DNA of 64,000 nucleotides, taken from positions 1 to 64,000 of the forward strand of contig SSNU01000114.1 of the NCBI GenBank assembly GCA_012064415.1. Reading direction: 5' to 3'. Below the pieces are notes generated by a model. That model searched no databases, was not told the origin of the DNA, and saw nothing but the letters and a program-made list of their open reading frames with translations. The stretch comes from Gyrodactylus bullatarudis. Its lineage: Eukaryota; Platyhelminthes; Monogenea; Gyrodactylidea; Gyrodactylidae. A program made the translations under genes and the position numbers. How positions within the stretch are numbered: position 1 is the first letter of the stretch; each line of letters starts with the position of its first letter. This document shows positions 1 to 13,500 of this stretch, piece after piece.

Positions 1-133
1 TCACCGGTTCTCATCAGACTCTTACACCGGCTTGATATTTATACAGAAAATTAGTGCATTTTTGGAATCCTCTGATTGGTTGATCAGGTTCAACTTTTGA
101 GTTGGTGTTGGCAGGGAGAGGTAAGGATTGCAA

Positions 134-318
134 TTATCGTTTTGTAAGGAAAGAATCTATTTGTAACTGCCCACTGCATCTTTTCCTTTTCGTTCCCTTT
201 TTGCTAATTGCAGGCTTCTCATTGATTGGGTTGAAACTGATAATTACTGGTTGAAAAATAATTTGATTATAATCAACTATTGTTGACTTTTCTGAGTGTG
301 CATTTTCATCAACTGTAA
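134..318 (-). CDS. Last exon of an unidentified gene, PIP-box C-terminus
   Basis: An open frame of about 61 codons runs from a possible splice acceptor near 318 to a stop at 134. It has no ATG, so it is probably a terminal exon. The product ends with a basic stretch (KRKR) followed by QLQIDSFLTKR, which fits the PCNA-interacting peptide pattern Q-x-x-[ILM]-x-x-F-[FL]. A PIP box next to a nuclear-type basic cluster occurs in DNA repair and replication proteins (for example XPG/ERCC5, which carries a very similar QLRIDSFF) and at the C-terminus of Cip/Kip CDK inhibitors. I could not find the preceding exons between 319 and 1300 on this strand, so the gene identity is open. The exon itself is a moderate call; the PIP reading is motif-based. 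Confidence 0.4.
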
Positions 319-1357
319 CTGTTTTAGCCAATGTTTTCGTGAAATTTCAAATTCGAGAATTATCTCGAACTTTTCTTTGTTACAATAAACCTTCATTCGG
401 GAATTTAAAAAAAATTATGGATAAACCTTGCTTTTAAGAGCTCAAAAAACCCCACACAGAGATAATAATCGTATCATAGGAACTGGATGTCCAATTTGAT
501 ATGCATAAAAAGCCTATGCATACTTGAGAAAGGAGGGTTAGCAGATAACCCAAACACACCAGGAAAACCAGAGATTGTAGGAGGTGTATGTCTGAGGATT
601 GATTTTGAAGTAGAGTTTTCAAGATGCAAGAATTATTCAATAAGTTCAAGCCCTATATTCGAACAATCTATCTCCACAAAAATGGATCACTGAGAAAAGC
701 GGAAAGACCAGTGATTTGTAAGTTCTTTCTTCACTAGATACGAAGGATTTTTTAAGAGTGTAAATCAGAAAATTTATTCTAGAGAAATTTGAGAAAGGAT
801 CTAATTTTAAATTTGATATTATACTGAAACATAGGTCTGAACTTCATTCTCTGAAGTAAAAGAGACATTTTATAAGATTTATATTAATAATGTCTAACGC
901 ATTATTCAAGAAATTTCTTCTGGAAAAGTGAGACAATTTTTTAAGCTCAAACTCTTTCATTCTCAAGGTGAAAATAAGGCTCTACTTCCATATTCAACTC
1001 AAGTTACTAAGATGATAATAATAAAATCCTTACAAAAGTAAAGCCCCATGTTAATAAAGGCAGCGATCTGAAATGAAAATTCTCTTCTTTATTTCATTGC
1101 TTGAGTTTGTATTTTTTCAAGTGGTCACTTGTGATAGTAGAATATCTCTCTTGATATACAAATAATTTCGACAAACTTTCTCCATCATATTTTTTCATTC
1201 ACCAAATACATAGTACATATTTATCATTTATTTTCATAACAATTAAACTTATTTGTTAGTTTGCTTAGTGTGTGTACCACTAAGAGGTTATTGTTATTCT
1301 GAGAAGCTCTCATTGATCTTTTGTTCACTATTGAAGATAAGTTTGTCATCCAAGATT
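319..1357. other. Intergenic or intronic, no gene assigned
   Basis: This stretch is AT-rich and shows no convincing exon on either strand. A short plus frame beginning with ATG at about 624 ends at a good donor (gtaagt, about 717), but its phase does not join the calpain exons that follow and I do not recognise it. The promoter of the calpain gene should lie in the right-hand part. Confidence 0.4.
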
Positions 1358-4254
1358 ATGAGGAAAAAGGTCGAAATTGTACATTATGAATTTAGATTAT
1401 TTATAGGTGTATGATCTAGATGAATCGAATAGGACTCGGCATTACTATAGTCGAAGTGCAAATTCAACGCCAACTGGTAGATGGATGAGATCATACGATT
1501 CAACAGCAAGTTTGTTTTACCTCAGATTACATCTTAAACCTTTTTTTAGATAAGGAGTTTCTGAGGAAAATTCAAAAGCGCCTTCAAATAATTGAAGATT
1601 ACGAGCCAAATTTACCGCCAAAAGGCATCAAGCAAGTGAATCAGATTTCTTCAATTTGAATTTTACTCTGTAGTTAGAAAAAGAAGAGGCCTGTCATGCA
1701 TCGAGCTATATAAAGTTAACAGAATCTTTGATAAAGGACAACCTCTTATTTGAAGATCCAGAATTTCCAGCAACTCAAGCCAGCATCGGCAAAGTTGATG
1801 GTCTACCCAAGATTGAATGGCGAAGACCACTGGAGATTAATCCGAGTGCTGAATTCATTGTTGACGGAATGGAACGTTTCGATGTAAATCAAGGAATGCT
1901 GGGTAATTGTTGGGCCCTTGCTGCAATCAGTACGATATGTCTTCATAAACCATTAATTGAGTATGTGTGTCCTCCAAAGCAAACTTTTCACTCGTCCAAT
2001 TATTGCGGTTTATTTAAATTCAATTTTTGGCATTTCGGTCATTGGGATGAAATACTTATAGATGATAGACTTCCCGTACAAGCTGGTACAGACAAATTAG
2101 TTTTTATGCGTTCAACTTATCAAAATGAATTTTGGTCCGCTTTACTTGAGAAGGCCTATGCAAAGTAAGATGCTCATCGTAAATTTCAACGCATTTTTTT
2201 CTAGATTTTACGGTTCTTATGCAAGTTTAATTGGAGGAATGCAGTCTGAAGCAATGGAAGATTTCACTGGCGGCCTATGTGAAACTATCGATATAAAAGC
2301 TGTTGGAGAAAGTCTCAGTCATGCCCTGAAACGCTTCGATAAGGCATGTTGTCTGATGGGGGCCTCCTTTCAGACAGAACGAGTTGAACAAATTCTCCAA
2401 AATGGACTAGTCGGTGGTCATGCCTATAACATTACAAAGATTGAAGAAGTCGATTATAAAGGAGCTAGAATTATCCTGATAAAGATGAGAAATCCATGGG
2501 GTGGTCGTTATGAGTGGAGGGGACCATTTTCTGATCGCTCTAATGTCTGGGATTTCGTTTCAGACAAGGATAAGGATAGATTACATCTTCTCAAACAAGA
2601 CGATGGAGAGTTTTGGTTTGTTTTTTCATTAAGGTAATCTATCGAATTTTTTCCAGGATACCAATTGATGAGTTCGATAAAAACTTTCAGATTCTAGAGG
2701 TGTGTCATTTGGGCATGGAGAGCTTAGAAGAAGAGGAACGGGTTAATGGCAAGACACGATTTGAAGAAAAAATCTTTTGTGGTAACTGGAAAACTGGAAT
2801 CAACGCCGGTGGCTGTATTAATTATCCTGGTTAGCTGAGAAATATTGCCTTTTTAAAATTTTTATTTCTATATTTCATTCATTTAAAAGAAACATTTTGG
2901 ACAAATCCTCAATATACAATCCATATTCGAGATGCGTATAAGCTAGATTCATTGGATCGATGTCAGGTGGTTATTGGTCTGATGCAAAAAGATGGTAGAA
3001 TGAACGGTACAGGCAATACGAGCATTGGCTTTGTCATTTATAGAGTTTGTTATTATTCAGTTTCAACAAAAAATTTCAGATCCCCAATGGACAAGAGAAG
3101 CTTTTAGATAGAAACTTTTTTCAAACAAACCGAATGATTGGCCGTTCAACCTTCACTAATTCGAGGGAAGTATTCGGTCGTTTTGATTTGCAATCCGGAT
3201 CGTATGTCATAGTTCCATCGACATTCCAGCCAAACTACGATGCCTCATTTCTCCTTCGAGTATTCACTGAAGTTCCCATACAAGATGGGTGAGTTTAATC
3301 TGATTCCTTTGACGTGCGATTCCAATCTAAGAATATTACTATTTTCCAAAGTGAGCTTGATGATGAAAACAAGTTCCTAGGTATTTCAGAGGATCTCCGA
3401 AAGGAAGCGAAAAAATATTTGGATGAAAAAGTAAGAAAAAATAATTTTCAAGTTTAGGGCATTACTGGAGATTACGTGGAAAAGTTCAAGAAGAAATTCG
3501 AAACGGAGAACGGCATAAAAGCATCAGCCTTGCAAGAGATCTTAAATAAGAGCAACTTCAAAAGTAATTCAAAGAAATAATTCAAGCTTAGATATTCCTG
3601 GATTTCATGGTTTCACAAAGGAATTATGCAGAAGTCTTGTTGCCTCTTATGATGTGAGTAATCCAATATACTATATACTATCTTTCACATGAGCCTAATT
3701 AGTAATTAAAAAGATATTTTTCATTGAAAATCTGAATATATACTAAATTTTAAGGCAATAGATTTTTTAAGCAATATTTTATGAATTGTTTATTTTTGTT
3801 AAGTATTCTCAAAATGGCGAATTAAATTCTGAGGAAGTGAACAATCTCATATCCAATCTAGAGGTTTGGATGTTCATTTTCATGGAACTCGACAAGGACA
3901 AGTGTGGATCCTTTGATAACTACGAGTTTCGTGAAGCCTTAAAGAAATCTGGCTACACTGTATCGAATAAAGTATTCAGCTCGCTTTTGTACAGATATTC
4001 CTTAGAGGAAGGTGGAATTACCTTTGAGGATTATTGCCTATGCGTCAGTCGACTAAAAAATGCCTCAGAAAACTTTAAAGCACATCCTGGAATGAATCCA
4101 AATTCCAAGGAATTCAATGCTGAAGATGTAAGTACACATTGGGATAGGCTGACAGTTTAAAATCTATTTCCGGCCTTTATCTATCACTAAAATCAAGGTG
4201 TACTTCACCATTAAGTGGAGCAACGTGGTAAAAACCGATGATGTCTATGAATGA
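1358..4254 (+). CDS. Calpain (calcium-dependent cysteine protease), penta-EF-hand type
   Basis: Classical calpain cleaving substrates in response to calcium. Thirteen exons join in frame to 755 residues: 1358-1369, 1407-1509, 1550-1635, 1674-2164, 2205-2615, 2657-2829, 2890-3044, 3080-3288, 3352-3430, 3458-3563, 3592-3653, 3804-4127, 4198-4254. The catalytic triad is intact: Cys146 in QGMLGNCWALAA, His303 in GLVGGHAY, Asn327 in MRNPWGG. The usual GDCW is GNCW here. The beta-sandwich (C2-like) domain follows, with the family motif NYPETFWTNPQ at about 435-445. The C-terminal quarter is EF-hand rich, for example the loop DKDKCGSFDNYE. The last exon gives FTIKW, matching the usual F-T-l-x-x-W calpain end. 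The first exon (MRKK) is the weakest part; it was chosen because phase and length fit. Introns are about 24-50 bp, except the two before the last two exons (150 and 70 bp). Confidence 0.92.
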
Positions 4255-4823
4255 AAAATGGGCTTAACGTGGGATGATTTTTTCCCCATCATCTAGGTAG
4301 TAAATTCTATGACAATAATCAGTTGTTCGGAGAAAATAAATTTCAGTCTATTCTCGCTCATTCTTTGACAAGCGCTTACCTTTACATTCATTTAGACTAT
4401 GAGAATATTAAATTTTTACCTTAAGTTCAGATAGAAAAATCAATATTAATCGATCTTTTAGAAAACGAAAAGTTACTATATATTCTTGTTTACTTTTCAG
4501 TATATTCGACTTGCTCTTTATATTTGAATTAACATCTTTTGAATAAATCAATCTTTTTTATGAAAATGCATACATTTTTTCACATTAAACCTAGAATAGA
4601 TACCACCTCTTCAATAAAAGATTTTATTGAAGAAGAAAATATTTGGAAAAGTGTCTGAGTATCTCATTGGTCAATCACTATAGACCAATCAAAGTCGAGT
4701 ATATATTTTCTCAATTTTCTAAAATCGTTCTGATGTGTAACATGGATAATTTTACATCAATGAAAAGACAATTTATCGAATAAAAAATATTTATACTTGA
4801 GTTTTTTGAACCACAGATCAAAT
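4255..4823. promoter_or_regulatory. Convergent 3' intergenic region with poly(A) signals
   Basis: Calpain (+) and the cholinesterase-like gene (-) converge here. AATAAA at 4542-4547 (+) suits calpain. TTTATT at 4623-4628 (AATAAA on the minus strand) suits the other gene. A short imperfect palindrome built on ATTGGTC/GACCAAT lies at about 4667-4690. I see no gene. Confidence 0.45.
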
Positions 4824-7178
4824 TCAATAGGATATATTTTTTCCTTTGTAAATGCTTAAACAAATGATACACGAAAAAAGGATCAAAATAAGAATGAGTC
4901 CACCCAAAATGAAGCATGTCAATCGATAATAATCAATAAATTCTGGTTTTGGCACGTGGAAAGGTCTTCTGGGCTCCAATAGTAAAAGTTTATCATAAAT
5001 ATTCTGCCAAAAGTTGAAATAAACAGTTCGATAACTGTTTCTAAGATCAAAACCATGACCTAGTTGAGTATGATTTGAATAGTATCTCTGAAAGGAATAT
5101 GATTGCGAATAATTTCGGTCCAAATTAAAGTAGAAATATGTCCTATTATCTGGACGGAAGGTGTCCCAAGTCATATTCCTGATTGGAGTTGGGGTTGCAT
5201 TCCCATTGACTACAATATTCTGAATCATCCATAGAAAGTAATCGGTTACATTTCTATCGACATACTCTTCCAAAGTTATGCTTGGCCGTTTCAAATTTAA
5301 ATGGTCTTGCCAATTTACGAAGGGACTCTGGATGAGGTAATATAAGCCGAGAATATTATTCAATACACTTCCATAATATGTGTGAATAATGGGGCCTAAT
5401 TCGTTTTTCCTTGAATGATACGCCAAAATGAGAAGGTGTGTTTGATTTATAAAGTTTTGACATTCGTCCAGGGTTAGAGGGCATGTTGAAATCATTTCGA
5501 GAAATCTAAATAGTCCTGTTGAAAAGTATTTGTCTGTAAAAGCTTTTATATAATCCTGGAGAAGATTCTCATTTGATTTTAGATTATATTCCCTCATTAT
5601 GATGCTCGCCACTTGTTGGGAGTCATGCGAGGAATCTGACCTGGCCATATTTTCAAACACTCTGAAGCATAGAGTTTCATCAAGAGACTCGTTTAAATCC
5701 TTGAGAATTACAAGAGGGTTTTCGATTTTTTTCCAACTCATATTACTTGATTGAATAAGACTTGAGAGAGCTTCAAACACTCCAGCCTCTTGCGACATCA
5801 TGGCATATACCTTAAAGAGGTTTTTTTATGAAAAAATAAATAAAATAATTACTTAAATATAGAGGATTACTCGTTCAATTATACTTACGGGTATTTTGGA
5901 GTAATCATTCGTCCTATAGAGGTTGTAGGGAGATTCTTGAAGAAAAACATTATCAATGACGACTTTCCAGGGTTTACTGTTAAATGTTTGTTCAGGTTTA
6001 AGAGTTAAAACTTCATCAGCCGCTTGACTTATCTCTTCATGCCTTCGGGATTTCAGACAATCAATCAGATGAATCGAATTCAAGTGTTCACAGCCTAAAA
6101 GTTCACCCATCTTTCGAGTGAACCTAAAGTTTTCCCGATATCTATCCTTTGAGACGAAGTCATAGTCAGACCATTCCATTTTTGGATCAATAAGAATCAA
6201 TCTCTTGGCTATCGGAGATGGCTGATTCAGGGATAGTTTTGAGAATAGATGATAACTTAGATGAGTTGCAGCAGTACCCTGGCCCAGAAGAGTAATTTCA
6301 TCGGGGTTTCCATTGAAATAAAGTGCTATTTTCTTGATGAATTTTATGGCTTCTAGTTGATCCCAAAGACCTAGGTTTTCTGTAAAGGTATCATCCTTGT
6401 TGAGAAAGGGCAGAGAAAAGTCATCAACTTTCTCAGCTCTTGAAGTGAAACCAAAAGGCCCACTTCGATAGTTTACTGTGATGACCATTATGCCTAACTG
6501 CGCGAGAATATGGCCGGGATAAAAATTGGCATTTGTCATTAAATAATTATTTGTTATAAAGATAACAAGAATCGGAACCTTTTTGAGGGAATTTAGGCTT
6601 GTAGAGTAACGCCGTTTATCTTTCAAGGAGTAGATGTTCAAATAAAGGCAATCCTCAGAAGAATTCTTGGTACTATCGTTGGATGTGAATTCAGGAAAAA
6701 GTTTACTATTCCAGCCATGAGTTCTGGACCATAGATTTTCATCAGAAATTAGATAGGGACAGGCTGGAGCTAATTTCGTAGCATCAAATCTCTGGTTAGA
6801 ATAGTCAAGCGGCAACGCTTTACGAAATCGAGCATTATTTTCCCTACTGGCTGGCCTAGCATATGGGATACCTTGCCATATTTCAAGGTAGCGATCACCT
6901 TTTTCATGGTACCCTGTGAATTCATCGAGGAGTATCTGGTAACCATAAAATGTCCCATAGTTTGTACGAACTGGTAAGGAATTATCGCAACAGTCTAATT
7001 TAAAGTTGTACGAGCAATAGGTCTTTTGAACACATGATGGACCTGTTTTGGGTATAATCACTAGGCAACACTCATCCCTGTGACATCCGTGTAATCTGAG
7101 ACATCCATTCAAATGTGAACAACTGGGTAAAGTGAGAATAGAGGAAATGATAATAATAAATCCTATCAACTTCATCAA
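4824..7178 (-). CDS. Cholinesterase-like adhesion molecule (neuroligin-like), catalytically dead
   Basis: Two exons (7178-5889 and 5810-4824) join through a gtaagt donor to 758 residues. A signal peptide (about residues 1-20) is followed by a Cys-rich segment of about 50 residues and then a carboxylesterase-type alpha/beta-hydrolase domain (about 70-690), recognisable by SEDCLYLNIY and by a neuroligin-like NSYRTVYFNFW near its end. One transmembrane helix (about 725-747) and a tail of about 10 residues close the protein. The nucleophile elbow GESAG is GQGTA, so the catalytic Ser is gone. The HGGG oxyanion loop is replaced (VIFITNNYLM) and no GxxH[GD] histidine motif is found. This makes it a non-enzymatic surface protein of the neuroligin/gliotactin/glutactin group, expected at cell contacts. 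Which member it is cannot be decided here. Confidence 0.85.
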
Positions 7179-7597
7179 GTGCTATCCAAGAAAGAGAAAC
7201 CCCTGTATTGATTCCTTCATCAATGAATAATTCTTGAGAAAATTATGCAAAAAATGGTAAATGTATTTAATTTTATGTACAAGAGAAGAGAGATTTCTTA
7301 TGAATACATGAATGTTGAGTTACGAAATAAGCAACATGTTCGATTCATGTATTAGGACATGTACACATAGAGTTTGACGTACATATAGCGTATATATATA
7401 TAATACAGTATATAAACTTTATTTGAAATGTAAAGCTCCTTTCTTCTTGGTCAGATAGACAAGTTGTTTTGTCGCAAGTATACTGAAAAGGAATTTTATC
7501 GTTCAATTTTTCTCACTGTTTAAAATAAAATTTTCAAATCATGATTATAAAAAGAATACAAATTGGCCTACAATGTAGATATAAAATAATTGTTTCG
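7179..7597. promoter_or_regulatory. Tandem spacer between ARID4 3' end and the CLAM gene start
   Basis: Both flanking genes are read leftwards. TTTATT at 7418-7423 (AATAAA on the minus strand) lies about 175 bp past the ARID4 stop and is a candidate poly(A) signal. A TA-rich run (about 7388-7402) sits between this and the next gene's start. No coding sequence is seen. Confidence 0.4.
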
Positions 7598-10500
7598 CTA
7601 GCTGAAAGGAATTTGATTGTCTGATATTTGATTAAACGGAGACTTTCCATGGCCAATAGAAAGAAGTTGGATAGCTGCCCGATTTCTTTTACTACGACTT
7701 GCTCGAGGATCAAGGTCCTTTTGAAACTGCTTAGCTAATCGCCAGGCGTCTAAAATTTGACGCATACGAACCTGTAAAGCTTGACACTTTTCTTCAGAAG
7801 AAAGATTCTTGAGACCAGTAATTGGGAAATATGGACCTCCAAACCTTCGAATGAAAGGTCCATGAAGATTTGAATATTCACACGAGGAAACTGTAGCATT
7901 ACTCCTGTTAGATTCATTAGGCTTTGGAGAGTAACAGGAATAGCCTATTTGTTTGTCTTTGAGGCGTTGTGTCGGATTTGGCGGACTACCAATATTTTCA
8001 GCTAAGTCATTTGTCCGAGATTCATTATCAGAGCTCTGATATGACTCGATACTGTTAACTTCACTTTTGATATCTGCTTTTGATCTTCTCGATGATCTTT
8101 TACCCCCATGCTTTGAAGTGACGGTTGACTTTTCAGATTCTGACGTCTTTGTAGTTCTATCCTTAAAGATTGGATTTTCTTCTGCTGACATGGCATTGGA
8201 AGAATCGGCAGTATTGGCAGGTGAAAGAATTTCGATATTCTTTACATTACCATTCAAATTGTCTTCGAGTGTATTTTCATCAAGAGATGTATTCGATGAC
8301 AAAGATCCAATAGAATTTCTCCATGACCTAAGAAAGAAAATAAAAATGTTAGCACAGATATTTCTATATGTGAATTCTATTGCAAAAAAAAGGTATAGTA
8401 ACTCACGATGGGACATTATATTTCATGGTTTTTTTCTCATTTTCAATGTCCTCTTTAGCCATACCAATATCATAAGGATTATGCATGCCAATGGTACTGC
8501 CGAGAGAGGTCAAATCATCTTCTTTCACAGGCCTATTACCAGCCATGGGAGAGAGGTGATCTTCACAGTCAGAATCCGGGCTTTTTCTCATAATACTGTT
8601 TGAAGCATTCCCTGTTAAGCGAGAATGATTGAGAACAGCTTCGACAGTGTTGTCCAGATCGTTTTGACCTTCAGTCCCGGAATAACTTCTCTTTCGATCA
8701 CTAGAATACGACAACTTGGCTGATTTTTGTGGCCTCTCTGATGAAATAAAAAAATTGAGTTAATTTAAATTATAATTTTATCTTTGAATGTGATCACAAA
8801 AAATTAGATCTATAGTAGGACATACCATCACAAGATTCAGTTGCATTGGCATCTGACCTATCATTTTCATCGCCGAGGAGTATTTTGTGTTGACGCCGAG
8901 TTAGTCTGGGAAAGATGTCTCCATTTTCATCGATTCTGTCCGACTCGTTATCATCACTATCTTCAGATTCTCTTGACTCACAATCAGAATCAACGGCCTA
9001 AAAAATTAAGAGAAATAAATTTTAATATTCACATCTGTAATCGCTATGTTGAATTGTGTAAGATAAAAAATATAAACTAGCTATAAGAAAGCCAAAATTA
9101 ACCTACTTGATAGTAGCCTTTTCTACTTGTTTGACGAAATTTCGATTCAGAATCACTCTCATCAATATTTCGAGATTCTTTGCCATTTGACTTCAGGCGA
9201 TCATCTCTTCTGCATGTTTTTGTCATGTTCCTTGATTTTCCCGGTGGTCTACCCCGTGGTCTTGGTATTCGACCACTACTTGAGGTAATGTTGCCTAGAA
9301 TAGAAATATTTTTATGCTATGTATAACTACTAACAAGTCGTTATTAATAATTATTCATGGAGAAATGATCATTTCATGCTGAAAATTTCAAGTAGATTCA
9401 CTGAAAACTACTCATACTAAATACTTACTGCCCTTAGAGTCGGAATCGCCGTCTGTTTTACGCTGAAGAGTTTTTACAGCATGTGAAATTCGATTAAATT
9501 TTCCATAGAGTTTAGGATTACGTCCCCGGTTATTACGGAAAACAGGTACAGCTGATGTTGTGACAATATCACTGGCTGTATCTTCCTCCGACATCATCAT
9601 CATCAATTGATGTTGATCACAGGCAACTTTGCGAGTGTATGCCAATTCCCCAACAAATTTGTTTGTTTTACGCGGTCTGCCTGCTTTACGTTTGACGGGG
9701 GCCTCTTGTTTTACTGGAACTGATTCATTGTCGCTATCTGGTTGTTCCTGCTTCACATCGACCTTTGATCTAACATGGAAAAAAGATTAATTCACGAGAC
9801 TAATTGAGTGTTAAAGAATTTTTAAACTAACTCAGACTCAACTGAAATTTCAATCGGCTCAGATGGCTCTTTACTCTGAGAGTTCATCATTTTTTTCTTG
9901 GATAGCTGATTAGTCGATGAACAGGTGGACGGAGTATTGGAGGTGACAGACATGGTCTCCTGGTTGATAATCTCTTCTTCAATATCCTCTCCAATGCGAA
10001 ATTCACAGCCCTTATCACTTTCAGAGTATTTCTTTGAACTTTTGTCAAAATCATCATTGATTTTCAAGTCAAAGTCTCCCTCATTCATGCATCCACAACT
10101 GTCAAAGTTCATGGAGGAAGATGAAGGTGGACGATTTATGTGTGGAGCCCATTCAATGACTTTACTACAAGTTGAAAAATAGTTCGGATAATTTCAAATT
10201 GATTAGTTATCAATGATAACTTATCATTGTATGCCCTTAAAACGTAAAAATAAAACTTTAAGCTCAGATTTTATAATTTTAGGTCATATTTTTTTATTTA
10301 AATAATACGAACTACTTATAAGTATAAACATAAAATAATAATATAATGCACGATTCGGGGGTCGAACTAAATAGGAGAAATTGATGTAATTGGTCGAAAT
10401 TTAACATTTACATGCAAAATTTTAAACCAATAGGATTCAAGAAAGCCAAATTCTTTGATAATTTCTTGATTTTGACTGAGTTTTCATCCTTTTGATGACT

Positions 10501-13500
10501 AATTTTCAAAATTCAATATTTTTATTCAGAAAGTCAGGAAAAATTTATTTTTTGAATTCTACTATGAAATGAGCTGATTAGTTTTGAATACAAAAAAAAT
10601 TTCCGAAAAAAATTTTATCTGACCAAAATTGAGCCGTTTTTTGAATTTCGGAAATGTTTCAAATTTCCACTTTTTCAACTTTCAAATCCAAAATTTTTAT
10701 CGATTTCAAAGATTTGAACCAGTTAAATATAGGTATTCAGGATCAAAATTAGATGAAGGTTTTGAATTTGGCCGTAGAATTTGAGAGAAAATTACTCTTT
10801 CCAAGAAAAAGTTCAATCTCTATATTTTGGATCATTTTCCCTCATGATAATCGAAAAATTCAAATGGTTCGATTTCACTGTAATGACGAGTTTCTGTGAA
10901 TTCCTGCAGGCGAATTCGAAATCTTTGTCTAATTTTGATCCTGAATATCAATATCTAACTGGTTCAAATCTTTGAAATCGATAAAAATTTTGGATTTGAA
11001 AGTTGAAAAAGTGGAAATTTGAAACATTTCCGAAATTCAAAAAACGGCTCAATTTTGGTCAGATAAAAATTTTTTCGGAAATTTTTTTTGTATTCAAAAC
11101 TAATCAGCTCATTTCATAGTGGAATTCAAAAAATAAATTTTTTCCTGACTTTCTGAATAAAAATATTTAGTTTTCTGTAAAAATAGGTAATTCTCATCAT
11201 GTCAATTAAGTTTATAACCTATAAAATATCACTCTAAATTTAATGACCTTAAAACAAAAATATGCTGCTATATGAATTTATATCTTTGATCTGGATCAAG
11301 AATAATTATTTTTGATAGTATTTTCTTGATCCTTGGGAAAAACAGTCCTTTAGATGAAAATATACTTTTTATGACTTTTTGAGGCCTTAGTTATCATGAA
11401 AACGTACACAATTCGTTCTCGGTCAACGATTTCATCATGTCTAGTATTCCAGCCAGAATAATGAACCTTGTAGTCAATGTCTGAGGGGTTTGTAGACTCG
11501 AGAAAGTCGATAAGATTATCACCTTTGAGCTCTTTTGTCTTGCGCAGGTCCAAGTGATTCCGATTGATTAGACGCATAACTTTTGCAGGATAAAATTTTT
11601 CAGCAAAGCGCACAAAAACTTTTGAACCTACTGGAATTATCTAGAAGTGATGGAAATATTTGAGAAAGTCTTCAGTTTATTCAACCTTTGAACATACCCT
11701 GTTTTTATCAAATGTATTCTGGCAAATATCCAAGAGGGAAGTGTTGAGGGAGCTCGGCTCAGATATAAAATCCATAGAATGTAGACTACGCTTGGGACCC
11801 TTGCTGGAATCGCTCTTTGTTTGTTGGGAATTCTCAATTTTTAGGCTTGGCGGAGATCCAGAACAATCCGATCGTGTTTCTGAGGGAAAAATATTTTTTT
11901 ATTCATACATTAACCCATCTATAGAATTATACTTACTTAGTTTATTTGGTGTGGAGTGACATTCTTTACGAATGTTTTTAATCGGAGTAGCCAACTCATC
12001 AGGTATACAATCAGTCTTTTTACGCTTTCTCTGTTTGCGTATTTCGACATCCTGGTTAATGATAACAAATACAAATAAATTAAATTGATCAGTTTATCGT
12101 TATAAAGAGATGAAACTTACTTCAGATTTTATCTTTTTAATTGGACTCATAATTCTAGAGACGTCTGAGATATTTTCTGGCTGATATGAATCAAATGATT
12201 TTGGATCAGATCCTGAAAAATTAGGACTAGAATCTTCAGGATTGTTCATGTTGGGTGTAGACGAGAGTGTCGAAGGACAATAAGATGTAGAATGCAATGT
12301 TTTTATTGGAGATTCAGCTGTCAGATGAGGCGGAGACGGTGTAGTCAATTGATTTTCTCCAGACTTTTGCTTATTGCTAACAATAGACCCACTGCTACTA
12401 ATCGGTTCAACTATGGGTAGAGTAATACACTTTTCAATACTTTCACTAGTCCTCTTTTCCTCAGAACGCTGTGATTGCTGAGGAGATTGTTGATTAGAGG
12501 AGGCATTATTATTGGTATTGGTATTCCCGCTATTATGACTACGTCGGCCAGTGGAAGAGACGAGGCTTGTATCGAGACTTGCGCCCAACTTTCTATTCAA
12601 ATCGTCCAAGGGGTATAGATATTTTTTGTAGGCTGCCTGCAAATGTTTCGGACCAGCTGTAAAGGTTGGAGGTAAATTCAACTTGGAAAGGATTGTGATC
12701 CATTGCATGTGATTGGTTACACGTTGGAAACCGCCATAGTTGAGGACAATCTGTTTTAACAACATGGTTTATTGATTAAAAATAAGATTCTATCTGTCAA
12801 ATTTCATTCGATTATGTTGTAAAAGATTAAACTGATTATAACTAATTTCTAGGGCAATCAAATGCCTTTTTTGTCCATAGATTAATGCAAGCCTGAAAAT
12901 TTTATAAAAAAAATCTCCTGATAGCTTGGTTCAAGAGTTGACTATGCTATTTTTGCCTTTTTGAATTTACACCTTGAAAAGCATAAAAAGAGTCTCCAGT
13001 TTATCTCAGACACAATCAAAAATTAATGAAAATATGATATTTTATTCTATGATACGACTTCATTCAAATTAAAAATTGAAGGCTACTGGACTTTAAAATC
13101 ATCATGATATTCTGCATTTAGTTCTGTACTTTAGTTCAAAACGAGGACTTTCAAAACTTAATTTTAACAGAAATCCTAGCTAAAAATTAAACACCAAGTG
13201 CTCAAATTATATTGAAACTTCCCTGTACTCTCCGAAGCTAGAGAAAATCATATAACCAAAATGGTCTGAACCAATACTTTAAAAATATAAACAATCAGAT
13301 TGCAGAGGTTGTAGATATTTATGTTATTCATTAGATGATGCGTGTCCATACCGCGCAAAGTTCAACAGTTCACCTGTAAAATATTTAATTTAAGCGAAAT
13401 TTTAAAAAAATTCCTTTTTCCATTTAAAAAACTATATTTTTCTGGTTTCCCTACTAGTTACTATTAGTAATGAGATGGATTTAAGAAAATTTACCTTATG

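Noticed and set aside
434..693. Overlapping frames on both strands (minus 434-649, plus 487-693)
   Set aside because: Neither shows a protein family feature or fits the splice pattern of the neighbours; likely chance frames.
618..717. Plus-strand ATG frame (MQELFNKF...) ending at a gtaagt donor, as a first calpain exon
   Set aside because: It ends in phase 1 while the next calpain exon found needs phase 0, so it cannot be joined as seen. It could belong to an alternative 5' exon.
2613..2834. Calpain exon read through the gtaatc donor at 2634
   Set aside because: Using the gtttgt donor at 2616 instead gives EFW-IPIDEF, matching the conserved calpain EFWMPFEEF block; the other choice breaks it.
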